Assembly (NCBI RefSeq): GCF_018604545.1
Contig: NZ_CP075896.1
Coordinates: forward strand, 4,774,001-4,838,000
Direction: 5' to 3'
Length of the DNA stretch: 64,000 nucleotides
From: Streptomyces koelreuteriae
GTDB taxonomy: Bacteria; Actinomycetota; Actinomycetes; Streptomycetales; Streptomycetaceae
A model generated the notes under the pieces. That model searched no databases and was not told where the DNA came from. It saw only the letters and a list, made by a program, of their open reading frames with translations. How positions within the stretch are numbered: position 1 is the stretch's first letter; each line of letters starts with the position of its first letter. A program made the translations under genes and the position numbers. Positions 57,265 through 64,000 of this stretch are shown one piece after another.

Positions 57265-58767
57265 CTACCCCCTCTTCACCCGCACCCGATACCCGCCCGC
57301 ACCTCCGCCTCCCCCCTCCAGATCCACCCCCGCCACCTCGATCTCCACTCCCTTGCGCGGATCCCGGAACGTCTCCCCGGGCGTGAACGGCGCGTCCGAC
57401 AGTTCCGCGTGGACGTTCGGCGCGCGGGTGCAGCCGCCGCTGTCGCGGCGGGAGTCGTAGACCGTGACCGGGCCCATGCCCGTGTCCACCTGCGCGTCGA
57501 CCTTGTAGATCAGTACGCCCGGACGGCACACCGTCTCGTCGTTGCCCGCGCGGGTGCGCAGTTCCAGGGCGTAGCCGGTCGCGCCGTCCAGGGGCAGGAC
57601 GACCAGCTTGGAGCCGCCGGCGCTGGCCAGCGGGGTCAGGGTGTACTCGGTGGTGCCAGGGGTCGCCACGCAGTGGACCTGCGTCGCGTCGAGCCAGCCC
57701 AGCTTCCACTTGTGCCAGCCGAGGAAGTCGTTGTTGGCGCCCCAGTCCTCGCTCATGATGTCCCAGTGGCCGACCGCGCCCCCGCCCTCGGCGGTGTACA
57801 GGTCGGGCAGGCCGAAGACATGGCCGTTCTCGTGGGGGAGTACGCGGTAGCCGTTGCGGTCGTAGGAGCCGGAACCGTCGTCCTGGCGGGAGTAGACGAA
57901 CGAGGCGTTGGCCACGGGCATGCCGTCGGCCGTCGGGGCCTCGGGGTTGCCGGCGAAGGTGACGGACAGGACCGTGTCCAGGGCGGAGGGGCCTGCGTTC
58001 GGGGTGACCAGCACGTTCACGAGGTCGTACGCGCGGAAGTCCACCTTGGGGTCGGCCGCGGCCACGAGATCCTGGACCAGTGAGCGGTAGCCGGGGTCGA
58101 AGGGGGCGCCGCGCTCTATGCCGTACTCGCGGAAGGACCTCGGCATCCGCAGCCACCCCGGGATCGGGGTCTCGGGGCGGTAGTCGAGGCGGCCGTAGGA
58201 ACTGGTGCGGAACCATTCGCGGGTCTGCGGGAAGAACTCCCGGAAGCGGTCCAGGGCGTCGCCGTCGCCGGGGGCGTCCGAGAAGTCGATCATCAGGGTG
58301 AGGGCGCGGACGGTGCCGGTGGAGCGGGAGTAGCCGTCGGAGGTCGGGATGCCCTCGGACATCTGGACCTCGCGGGTGCCGCGGATCAGGCAGGGGCCGT
58401 GCGAGGAGCTGCGGGACAGGGAGACCGGGCCGGCTCCGGCCGTCGTGGCGCCGGAGGTGAGGTGGCCCGTGCCGGCGGAGGTGCTGACCGAGAAGGTCAG
58501 GGCGGTCACGCAGGCAAGGGCGGCCAGACGGCTCCGGGGCGGCCGGGGTATCCGACAGCGGGGCGGCGGCGTACGGCCCGAGCCGGCCGACCCCTCACGG
58601 CCCGAGCCGGCCGACCCCTCACGGCCCGAGCCGGCCGACCCCTCACCGCCCGAGCCGGCCGACCCCTCACCGCCCGACCCGGCATGCTGCGTACGGCCTG
58701 GACCGAGCGGCCCCTCCGCGCCCCGGCCCCGCCGCCGGGGTCGCTGAGGCTGCTGCTGCGGCTGCAT
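57265..58767 (-). CDS. Secreted M6-family metalloprotease (immune-inhibitor-A-like)
   Basis: 500 residues from the ATG at 58767 (GGAGG upstream). A Gly/Ser/Arg-rich, repeat-encoded N-terminal region precedes a hydrophobic signal segment (about 78-95), an unusually late position for a signal peptide. The catalytic zinc motif is H312-E-N-G-H316 followed by G-L-P-D-L-Y; an M-S-x-x-W Met-turn-like segment follows. The C-terminal domain is beta-rich. Role: extracellular proteolysis. A Crp-like palindrome and the TetR operators lie in the 322-bp region upstream. Confidence 0.85.
   Translation of the reverse strand: MQPQQQPQRPRRRGRGAEGPLGPGRTQHAGSGGEGSAGSGGEGSAGSGREGSAGSGREGSAGSGRTPPPRCRIPRPPRSRLAALACVTALTFSVSTSAGTGHLTSGATTAGAGPVSLSRSSSHGPCLIRGTREVQMSEGIPTSDGYSRSTGTVRALTLMIDFSDAPGDGDALDRFREFFPQTREWFRTSSYGRLDYRPETPIPGWLRMPRSFREYGIERGAPFDPGYRSLVQDLVAAADPKVDFRAYDLVNVLVTPNAGPSALDTVLSVTFAGNPEAPTADGMPVANASFVYSRQDDGSGSYDRNGYRVLPHENGHVFGLPDLYTAEGGGAVGHWDIMSEDWGANNDFLGWHKWKLGWLDATQVHCVATPGTTEYTLTPLASAGGSKLVVLPLDGATGYALELRTRAGNDETVCRPGVLIYKVDAQVDTGMGPVTVYDSRRDSGGCTRAPNVHAELSDAPFTPGETFRDPRKGVEIEVAGVDLEGGGGGAGGYRVRVKRG
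58574..58681 (-). repeat. 24-bp tandem repeat, 4.5 copies
   Basis: Four full 24-bp units (58574, 58598, 58622, 58646) and a partial fifth, each encoding an in-frame 8-residue Gly/Ser/Ala/Glu/Arg unit in the N-terminus of the M6 protease. Unit-number variation would keep the frame. Confidence 0.9.
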
Positions 58768-58914
58768 GCAGGGGACCTCCCGCGCCACGGCAGCCGCCGG
58801 TCTCCGGCTGCACCCTTTCGCTCACCCTGCGTTGCGGCGGATGGAGGCGCGCGTTGGAGGAGACCGATCGTGGGTTTCCCGTCAGTAGCGCCCCGCGCCC
58901 CCACCCGGAGCTCT
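58768..58914. other. Left part of the divergent M6-protease/TetR promoter region
   Basis: The complete gap runs to 59089 (322 bp). No gene; regulatory palindromes are listed separately. Confidence 0.6.
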
Positions 58915-58930
58915 TGTGATCCAGGTCACA
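58915..58930. promoter_or_regulatory. Crp-like site TGTGATCCAGGTCACA
   Basis: Perfect TGTGA-N6-TCACA palindrome, 148 bp upstream of the M6 protease start. Streptomyces Crp recognises sites of this general form, so cAMP-Crp control of the protease (or of TetR) is plausible. Confidence 0.55.
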
Positions 58931-58958
58931 AGGAAAAAATCCCGGCTACGGGAAATAC

Positions 58959-59015
58959 CGGGGACCCACTCCCCGTTTAGCCATGTGTCAGAGCGAAACG
59001 GGGACCCGCTCCCCG
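58959..59015. promoter_or_regulatory. Twin operators CGGGGACCCRCTCCCCG
   Basis: Two 17-bp imperfect palindromes, 58959-58975 and 58999-59015, differ at one base and are exactly 40 bp apart. They end 75 bp before the TetR start. The flanking GTTT and AAAC also mirror each other. Probable TetR autoregulatory sites on the same face of the helix. Confidence 0.7.
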
Positions 59016-59089
59016 GATCGCCAAGCACCGCACACCACGCACCACGTGCACCACACCGCACACCCGCCTCACTCATCCAGGAGTACGCC

Positions 59090-59734
59090 GTGCAGACCGC
59101 AACCCCCGAACAGCGCAAGGTGCCCCGGCCTCGCGCCGACGCCCTGCGCAACCGGGAGCGGATCGTCACCGCCGCCCGGGAGATGTTCGTCGAGCACGGC
59201 CCCGAGGTGCCGCTCGACGAGATCGCCCGCCGGGCCGGCGTCGGCAACGCCACGGTGTACCGCAACTTCCCGGACCGCGACGCCCTGGTCCGCGAGGTCG
59301 TCTGCTCCGTCATGGACCGTACGGCCGCCGCGGCCGAACTCGCGCTCGCCGAGACCGGGGACGCGTTCGAGGCGCTGGAGCGCTTCGTGCACGCCGCCGC
59401 CGACGAGCGGATCAGCGCGCTGTGCCCGATGGTCTCCAGCACGTTCGACAAGCACCACCCGGACCTGGAAGCCGCGCGCGAACGGGTCGAGAGCCAGGTC
59501 GCCGAGGTCATGGACCGTGCCCGGGCTGCCGGGCAGCTCCGCTCCGACGTGGGTGTCGGAGACGTCATGATCGCCGTGGCCCAGCTCAGCCGGCCCCCGG
59601 CCGGGACGGACTGCTTCCGTGCCGACCCCTTCGTTCACCGCCATCTTCAGCTGTTCCTGGACGGGCTGCGGGCTCCCGCTCGCTCCGTACTGCCGGGCAC
59701 GGCCGTCACCCTGGAGGATCTGCGCCGGCCCTGA
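59090..59734 (+). CDS. TetR-family repressor of the downstream MFS exporter
   Basis: 214 residues from a GTG at 59090 (AGGAG at 59079). HTH: R-E-R-I-V-T-A-A-R-E-M-F-V-E-H-G-P-E-V-P-L-D-E-I-A-R-R-A-G-V-G-N-A-T-V-Y-R-N-F. The C-terminal domain is helical with a ligand pocket. Located 174 bp upstream of a DHA2 exporter in the same direction and downstream of two operator-like palindromes, it probably represses its own gene and the exporter. Confidence 0.9.
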   Translation: MQTATPEQRKVPRPRADALRNRERIVTAAREMFVEHGPEVPLDEIARRAGVGNATVYRNFPDRDALVREVVCSVMDRTAAAAELALAETGDAFEALERFVHAAADERISALCPMVSSTFDKHHPDLEAARERVESQVAEVMDRARAAGQLRSDVGVGDVMIAVAQLSRPPAGTDCFRADPFVHRHLQLFLDGLRAPARSVLPGTAVTLEDLRRP

Positions 59735-59908
59735 CCGATCAGTACCGATTAGTTCAGCGCGTCCCATCCGTCTGAAGCCAGTACGTCCCGTCTGAAGCCA
59801 CGACACCGCGTCCGAAGCCAAGACGACAGTCCCTGCGGCCGTCCCCGTCGACGATCCGCTGTCTCTCGACATCTCTTTCCGTCACGAAGTCCCGAAGTGG
59901 GTACCCCC

Positions 59909-61450
59909 ATGTCTGAAACAGCCTCAAAGGCACTCGGCACCCCGGCCGCCGCGCCGGACGCCGGCCGCTGGAAAGCGCTCGTCTTCATCGCGCTCGCCCA
60001 GCTGATGGTCGTCCTGGACGCCACCATCGTGAACATCGCCCTGCCCTCCGCCCAGCAGGACCTCGGCATCTCCGACGGCAACCGGCAATGGGTCGTCACG
60101 GCCTACGCCCTCGCCTTCGGCGGTCTGCTGCTGTTCGGCGGCCGGATAGCCGACCTGTGGGGCCGCAAGAGGGCGTTCGTCGTCGGCCTCGGCGGCTTCG
60201 CCGCGGCCTCCGCGCTCGGCGGCGCGGCCACCAACGAGGCGATGATGTTCGGCGCCCGCGCCCTCCAGGGCGTCTTCGGTGCCCTGCTCGCGCCCGCCGC
60301 GCTGTCGCTCCTCGCCGTGATGTTCACCGACGCCAAGGAGCGCGCCAAGGCGTTCGGCATCTACGGCGCGATCGCCGGTGGCGGCGGTGCCGTCGGACTG
60401 ATCCTGGGCGGCTTCCTCACCGAGTACCTGGACTGGCGCTGGACGTTCTTCGTGAACATCCCGTTCGCCATCGTCGCCGCGGCCGGTGCCTACTTCGTCA
60501 TCCGTGAGCCGGAGGGCGGCCGCAACCGCTCGCCGCTCGACATCCCCGGCGTGATCCTGTCCACCCTCGGCCTGGTCGCCCTGGTCTACGGCTTCACCCG
60601 CGCCGAGTCCGACGGCTGGAGCGACTCCGTGACGGTGGGGATGTTCGTCGCATCGGCCGTCCTGCTCGCGGCCTTCGTGCTCGTCGAGTCCAAGGTCAAG
60701 GCGCCGCTGCTGCCGCTGCGCGTGGTCACCGAGCGCAACCGCGGCGGTGTCTACCTCTCCCTCGGGCTCGCGATCATCGCGATGTTCGGCCTGTTCCTCT
60801 TCCTGACGTACTACCTGCAGATCGTGAAGGGGTACTCGCCGGTCAAGACCGGGTTCGCCTTCCTGCCGATGATCGCGGGCATGATCACGGGCTCCACCCA
60901 GATCGGCACCCGTCTGATGACCCGGGTCGCGCCGCGCCTGCTGATGGGCCCCGGCTTCCTGGTCGCCGCGCTCGGCATGCTGCTGCTGACCCAGCTGGAG
61001 ATCGGCTCCTCGTACGCGGCCCTGCTGCTGCCCGCGATGCTGCTGCTCGGCCTCGGTATGGGTACGGCGTTCATGCCGGCCATGTCCCTGGCCACCCAGG
61101 GCGTCGAGGCCCGGGACTCCGGTGTCGCCTCCGCGATGGTCAACACCTCGCAGCAGGTGGGCGGCGCCATCGGTACCGCCCTGCTGAACACCATCGCCGC
61201 CTCGGCGACGACCTCGTACATCGCCGACCACATCGTGGGGGCGACCAGCCGGTCCCAGCAGCAGCTGGTCCAGCTGGAGGGCATGGTCAAGGGCTACACC
61301 AGCGCCATCTGGTTCGCCGTCGGCATCCTCGTCGTGGCCGCCGCGATCGCCCTGACCTTCGTCAACGCCGGCCGGCCGGACAGCTCACCGGTGACCGGCT
61401 CGGACTCCGGCGTGGACGACGAGGTGCAGATCCCGGTCGTCGCCCACTGA
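59909..61450 (+). CDS. DHA2 (EmrB/QacA-type) multidrug MFS exporter
   Basis: 513 residues from the ATG at 59909; about 14 hydrophobic helices. Family motifs: L-D-A-T-I-V-N-I-A-L-P in TM1 (motif D1), G-x-x-A-D-L-W-G-R-K-R (motif A, residues 72-82), and a motif C-like G-x-x-x-G-x-x-x-G region in TM5. Proton-driven efflux of drugs or antibiotics. Probably controlled by the TetR gene upstream. A hairpin overlapping the end of the convergent MarR gene serves as terminator. Confidence 0.9.
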   Translation: MSETASKALGTPAAAPDAGRWKALVFIALAQLMVVLDATIVNIALPSAQQDLGISDGNRQWVVTAYALAFGGLLLFGGRIADLWGRKRAFVVGLGGFAAASALGGAATNEAMMFGARALQGVFGALLAPAALSLLAVMFTDAKERAKAFGIYGAIAGGGGAVGLILGGFLTEYLDWRWTFFVNIPFAIVAAAGAYFVIREPEGGRNRSPLDIPGVILSTLGLVALVYGFTRAESDGWSDSVTVGMFVASAVLLAAFVLVESKVKAPLLPLRVVTERNRGGVYLSLGLAIIAMFGLFLFLTYYLQIVKGYSPVKTGFAFLPMIAGMITGSTQIGTRLMTRVAPRLLMGPGFLVAALGMLLLTQLEIGSSYAALLLPAMLLLGLGMGTAFMPAMSLATQGVEARDSGVASAMVNTSQQVGGAIGTALLNTIAASATTSYIADHIVGATSRSQQQLVQLEGMVKGYTSAIWFAVGILVVAAAIALTFVNAGRPDSSPVTGSDSGVDDEVQIPVVAH

Positions 61451-61525
61451 CGGCGGCCCCTGAAGAACCCCCTTCGGGCCACCCGTAGGCACGAGGAAGG
61501 GGACGCCTCGTACCTATGGATTCCA

Positions 61526-61561
61526 GGACCTGCCCCGGCTCAGCGGAGCCAGGGCAGGTCC
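61526..61561. terminator. Convergent terminator overlapping the MarR 3' end
   Basis: 15-bp stem with one mismatch (61526-61540, 61547-61561) and a 6-nt loop. The right arm encodes the last codons of the MarR gene. Confidence 0.75.
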
Positions 61562-62082
61562 GCACCCGCTTCGGTCGGCTGAAGTCCCTCGGCGACGATC
61601 CTCATGATCTCGCCGAGGGACTTCTGCTGCCCCGGGGAGAGCCGGTCGAACACCGCCTGCCGTACGGCCTCCACATGGCCCGGGGCGGTCTGCCGCAGCA
61701 CCTCGTAGCCCTGGTCCGTGAGCACGGCGAACTGGCCCCGCTTGTCGTCGGGGCAGTCCTCGCGGCGCACCCAGCCGTTCTTCTCCAGACGCGCGATGGC
61801 GTGCGAGAGACGGGAGCGGGTGATCTTCGCCAGCATGGCGAGCTCGGTCATCCGCAGTTGCCGCCGGGGCGCCTCGGCGAGCTTGACCAGAAGGCCGTAG
61901 TAGACGTGCGGCATGCCCGCGTCGCGCTGGAGCTGACGGTCGAGATGGTCGTCGAGGAGGGTGACGCCCTCCATGAACGAGCGCCAGACGTGCTGCTCCT
62001 CGTCGGTGAGCCAGCGCGGTTCCTGGGGCTCCTGGCCGGAGGCAGGTGTCGGTGCGGATGCGGGTGCCTTCATGTGTTCCAC
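61540..62082 (-). CDS. MarR-family regulator
   Basis: 180 residues from the GTG at 62082 (GGAGGGG nine bases upstream); an ATG at 62073 is an alternative. The winged helix contains L-R-M-T-E-L-A-M-L-A-K-I-T-R-S-R-L-S-H-A-I-A-R-L-E and the wing D-C-P-D-D-K-R-G-Q-F-A-V-L-T-D-Q-G. It diverges from the LigB-type dioxygenase 79 bp away; an ACAAA-N13-TTTGT inverted repeat in the gap is a candidate operator. Likely represses that gene and responds to a phenolic or oxidative signal. Confidence 0.9.
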   Translation of the reverse strand: MEHMKAPASAPTPASGQEPQEPRWLTDEEQHVWRSFMEGVTLLDDHLDRQLQRDAGMPHVYYGLLVKLAEAPRRQLRMTELAMLAKITRSRLSHAIARLEKNGWVRREDCPDDKRGQFAVLTDQGYEVLRQTAPGHVEAVRQAVFDRLSPGQQKSLGEIMRIVAEGLQPTEAGADLPWLR

Positions 62083-62161
62083 TCTACGTGGCCCCTCCTT
62101 GAAGATTAAACAAATGGCCCGTACAGTTTTGTCAGGGAACCATTCTGGAGGGAGTCGCAGC

Positions 62162-62947
62162 ATGTCCGCCGCCACCCAGGAGCGCATGCCCGCTCTGTAC
62201 CTCAGCCACGGCGCCCCGCCGCTGGCCGACGACCCGGTCTGGCCCGGTGAACTGGCCGCCTGGTCCGCCGGACTGCCGCGCCCCAAGGCGATCCTGATGG
62301 TCTCCGCCCACTGGGAGGAGGCCCCGCTCGCCCTCAGCGCCACCGAGACGGTCCCCCTCGTCTACGACTTCTGGGGCTTCCCCGAGCACTACTACCGGGT
62401 GAGGTACGAGGCTCCCGGCGCACCGGAGCTCGCCGAGTCGGTGCGCAAGCTGCTGCGCGCCCCCGGTATGCCCGTCCAGGACGTCCCCGACCGCGGCCTC
62501 GACCACGGCGCGTACGTCCCGCTGGTCGAGATGTACCCGGAGGCCGACATCCCCGTCCTCCAGGTCTCCATGCCGACGCTCGACCCGGTCAGGCTCATGG
62601 AGATCGGCCGCAAGCTCGCCCCGCTGCGGGACGAGGGCGTGCTGATCGTCGGCTCCGGCTTCTTCACGCACAACCTGGCCGCGCTCCGGCAGGGCGGCAT
62701 ACCCGGCTGGTCGGCGGAGTTCGACGACTGGGGCCGGCGGGCGCTGGAGGCGCGGGATGTGGACGCCCTGCTCGACTTCCTCCACACCTCGCCCGCGGGG
62801 CAGCTCGCCCACCCGCGCACCGAGCACTTCGCCCCGCTGTTCGTGACCATGGGCGCCGCCGACGCGGCCGGTGAGCTGGACGCCCAGAAGTCGGTGATCG
62901 ACGGGTTCTGGATGGGGCTGGCCAAGCGGTCCGTGCAGTTCGGCTGA
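62162..62947 (+). CDS. LigB-type extradiol dioxygenase (YgiD/DODA-like)
   Basis: 261 residues, GGAGGGA before the ATG. Metal ligands of the DODA/YgiD group: His16 in L-S-H-G-A-P, His50 in S-A-H-W-E, His222 in E-H-F-A-P-L. Catalytic histidine candidates are His115 in L-D-H-G-A-Y-V-P-L and His170 in F-F-T-H-N. It should open catechol-type rings such as L-DOPA with O2 and one bound metal ion. Divergent from the MarR gene. Confidence 0.9.
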   Translation: MSAATQERMPALYLSHGAPPLADDPVWPGELAAWSAGLPRPKAILMVSAHWEEAPLALSATETVPLVYDFWGFPEHYYRVRYEAPGAPELAESVRKLLRAPGMPVQDVPDRGLDHGAYVPLVEMYPEADIPVLQVSMPTLDPVRLMEIGRKLAPLRDEGVLIVGSGFFTHNLAALRQGGIPGWSAEFDDWGRRALEARDVDALLDFLHTSPAGQLAHPRTEHFAPLFVTMGAADAAGELDAQKSVIDGFWMGLAKRSVQFG

Positions 62948-62955
62948 AAACGACC

Positions 62956-63504
62956 TCAGCCGAAACCGACCTCAAGGGTCCCGGGCTGGAGCGGCTTCTC
63001 GTACCAGGCCACGTCCCAGTAGCGGCCGAACTTGCGGCCGACCTCCCGGTACGTACCGACGTGCTGGAAGCCGAAGCGCTCGTGCAGCCGCCCGGACGCC
63101 TCGTTCGGCTGGGCGATGCCGGCGTAGGCGCGGTGCAGGTCCTCGCCGGACAGGGCCTCGAAGAGGGCCTCGTACAGCAGGGTGCCGATGCCGCGGCGGC
63201 CCGTGTGCGGGGCGACGTAGACGGTCGTCTCCACCGAGGTGGCATAAGCGGGCTTCTGCCGGTAAGGGCTTGATGTGGCGTAGCCCAGAATTTCCTGTGA
63301 GTTGGTGCCCGTGGCAACCATCAGGCGATGCGGGCCGTCTACTGGATGGGAGAGCAGCCAAGGACGGCGCTCTTCCGGAGTGAAGATCGCGGTATCGAAT
63401 GTGATCGCTGTCTCACGTACATAGTGGTTGTAGAGGGCTGTGAGAGCTTCGAGGTCGGCCTCGACTCCCGGCCTGACCTGCGGCTCTGTACGTTCCGACG
63501 GCAT
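62956..63504 (-). CDS. Phosphinothricin-acetyltransferase-like GNAT (Pat/Bar family)
   Basis: 182 residues, GGGAGG before the ATG. Begins R-P-G-V-E-A-D-L-E-A-L-T-A-L-Y-N-H-Y-V, has T-F-D-T and acetyl-CoA loop H-T-G-R-R-G-I-G-T-L-L, then A-G-I-A-Q-P-N-E-A-S-G-R-L-H-E-R-F-G-F and G-R-K-F-G-R-Y-W-D-V-A-W-Y, all close to Pat/Bar and MnaT enzymes. It acetylates the amino group of phosphinothricin or methionine derivatives. Its position beside hrdD matches what I recall of Streptomyces genomes. Divergent from hrdD. Confidence 0.9.
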   Translation of the reverse strand: MPSERTEPQVRPGVEADLEALTALYNHYVRETAITFDTAIFTPEERRPWLLSHPVDGPHRLMVATGTNSQEILGYATSSPYRQKPAYATSVETTVYVAPHTGRRGIGTLLYEALFEALSGEDLHRAYAGIAQPNEASGRLHERFGFQHVGTYREVGRKFGRYWDVAWYEKPLQPGTLEVGFG

Positions 63505-63565
63505 CGTGCCTCCCCAGGTGGCCGGACAGGGTACTGCATGATCAGGAAAATCGTGGGGCGGGTTG

Positions 63566-63591
63566 GGAATTCTGTCCTGATTCCAGTCGTT
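63566..63591 (+). promoter_or_regulatory. Sigma-R-type promoter of hrdD
   Basis: GGAAT at 63566-63570 (preceded by G) and GTT at 63589-63591 are separated by exactly 18 nt, matching the disulfide-stress sigma factor SigR consensus. Located about 105 bp upstream of the hrdD start. Confidence 0.8.
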
Positions 63592-63697
63592 GTTTCCATC
63601 GGATGCAGGGCACCCGAGGAGAGTCCGGAGAGTCCCGGAGACGGAGTCCAGCGTCCGAAGGACCGCCCGCTGACCTCACCATCGCAAGGGAGCACGC

Positions 63698-64000
63698 ATG
63701 GCAACCCGTGCCGTCGCCCGTCGTAAGTCCGCCACCGGCGAGACGGCCGACGCGGCAAGCAGTGTTCGCGCCCATGGCGGCGAGATCGCCGACCGCGACC
63801 TGGTCGGCATGTACCTCGACGAGATAGCGCGCACACCACTGCTCGACGCCGCCAAGGAGGTCGAGCTGTCACAGGTCATCGAGGCGGGTGTGTTCGCGCG
63901 GCAGGTCCTCGACGGGTTCGAGGACACCAAGGCCGACGCCACCCGTGACGAACTCGAGGCCCTGATGGCCGACGCGGAGCGGGCCAAGGACATCTTCATC
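63698..64000 (+). CDS. hrdD: RNA polymerase principal-like sigma factor HrdD (N-terminal part)
   Basis: First 101 codons, truncated by the window end. M-A-T-R-A-V-A-R-R-K-S, then V-R-A-H-G-G-E-I-A-D-R-D-L-V-G-M-Y-L-D-E-I-A-R-T-P-L-L (sigma region 1.2) agree closely with Streptomyces HrdD as I remember it. Group-2 sigma factor, dispensable in S. coelicolor, recognising HrdB-like promoters. AAGGGAG precedes the ATG. The sigma-R-type promoter upstream implies induction by thiol oxidation. Confidence 0.93.
   Translation, partial: MATRAVARRKSATGETADAASSVRAHGGEIADRDLVGMYLDEIARTPLLDAAKEVELSQVIEAGVFARQVLDGFEDTKADATRDELEALMADAERAKDIFI

Noticed and set aside
58574..58681. Regular 24-bp repeats considered as a CRISPR array
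   Set aside because: The repeats are contiguous with no spacers and are in frame within a protease gene.

Overview
The window is high-GC actinobacterial DNA and almost certainly Streptomyces. It has strong third-position GC, frequent GTG starts, purine-rich ribosome binding sites, and family combinations typical of the genus: DUF397 proteins with XRE/DUF5753 regulators, GPP34, DUF574 methyltransferases, amphi-Trp, and a xylanase/acetyl-xylan-esterase pair. The right edge holds the first 101 codons of a group-2 sigma factor that I recognise as HrdD. It has a sigma-R-type promoter in front of it and a phosphinothricin-acetyltransferase-like gene beside it.

Layout. 1-13.4 kb is ordinary chromosome: a glycosyltransferase tail, a secreted protein, DUF2165, an ATPase-TPR protein, a secreted serine hydrolase, a WhiJ/AbaA-like regulatory set (two DUF397 genes, XRE/DUF5753, HATPase), a membrane-anchored helical protein, GNAT, an ADP-ribosylglycohydrolase relative, a sodium:solute symporter and an SDR/partner pair sharing a palindromic operator. 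13.4-35 kb holds a polytopic membrane protein, a D,D-carboxypeptidase with a very long acidic cytoplasmic tail, GPP34, a second XRE/DUF397 pair, MerR, glutathione peroxidase, a DUF5937/ArsR regulator diverging from an MFS exporter, MarR, a nucleotidyltransferase, a DUF574 methyltransferase, the xylanase-acetyl xylan esterase operon (both enzymes lacking the C-terminal carbohydrate-binding module), an M20 peptidase, LysE, a CocE-like hydrolase diverging from TetR, and small proteins.

35-55 kb is an accessory island with lower GC in places, relics and mobile DNA. It contains a relic of an Imm53 immunity gene and an S1-domain protein, a membrane-anchored helical protein, a HEPN (ApeA-like) protein, an IS5-family element with a frameshifted transposase, a protein with three CxxC repeats, a 144-bp nested palindrome, and an XRE/HD-domain module with a three-gene overlapping operon. 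It also holds a 5.06-kb integrative element (46257-51313) inserted in tRNA-Arg(CCU). That element is bounded by 50-bp direct repeats and carries a decayed rolling-circle Rep, Xis, a tyrosine integrase, a secreted SH3-like protein, and an AbiJ-like abortive-infection gene between int and the att site. Just beyond the tRNA lies a compact cluster (DUF3800-like, RAMA-domain, winged-helix protein, XRE fragment) that may be a second defence locus.

55-64 kb returns to core chromosome: a tandem-IclR regulator, a secreted M6 metalloprotease, TetR with two 17-bp operators and a DHA2 drug exporter, MarR diverging from a LigB-type dioxygenase, a Pat-like acetyltransferase and hrdD.

Family names come from recognition of motifs and sequence, without database searches. 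Start sites were chosen by ribosome binding site and spacing. Relationships between genes are inference from position.
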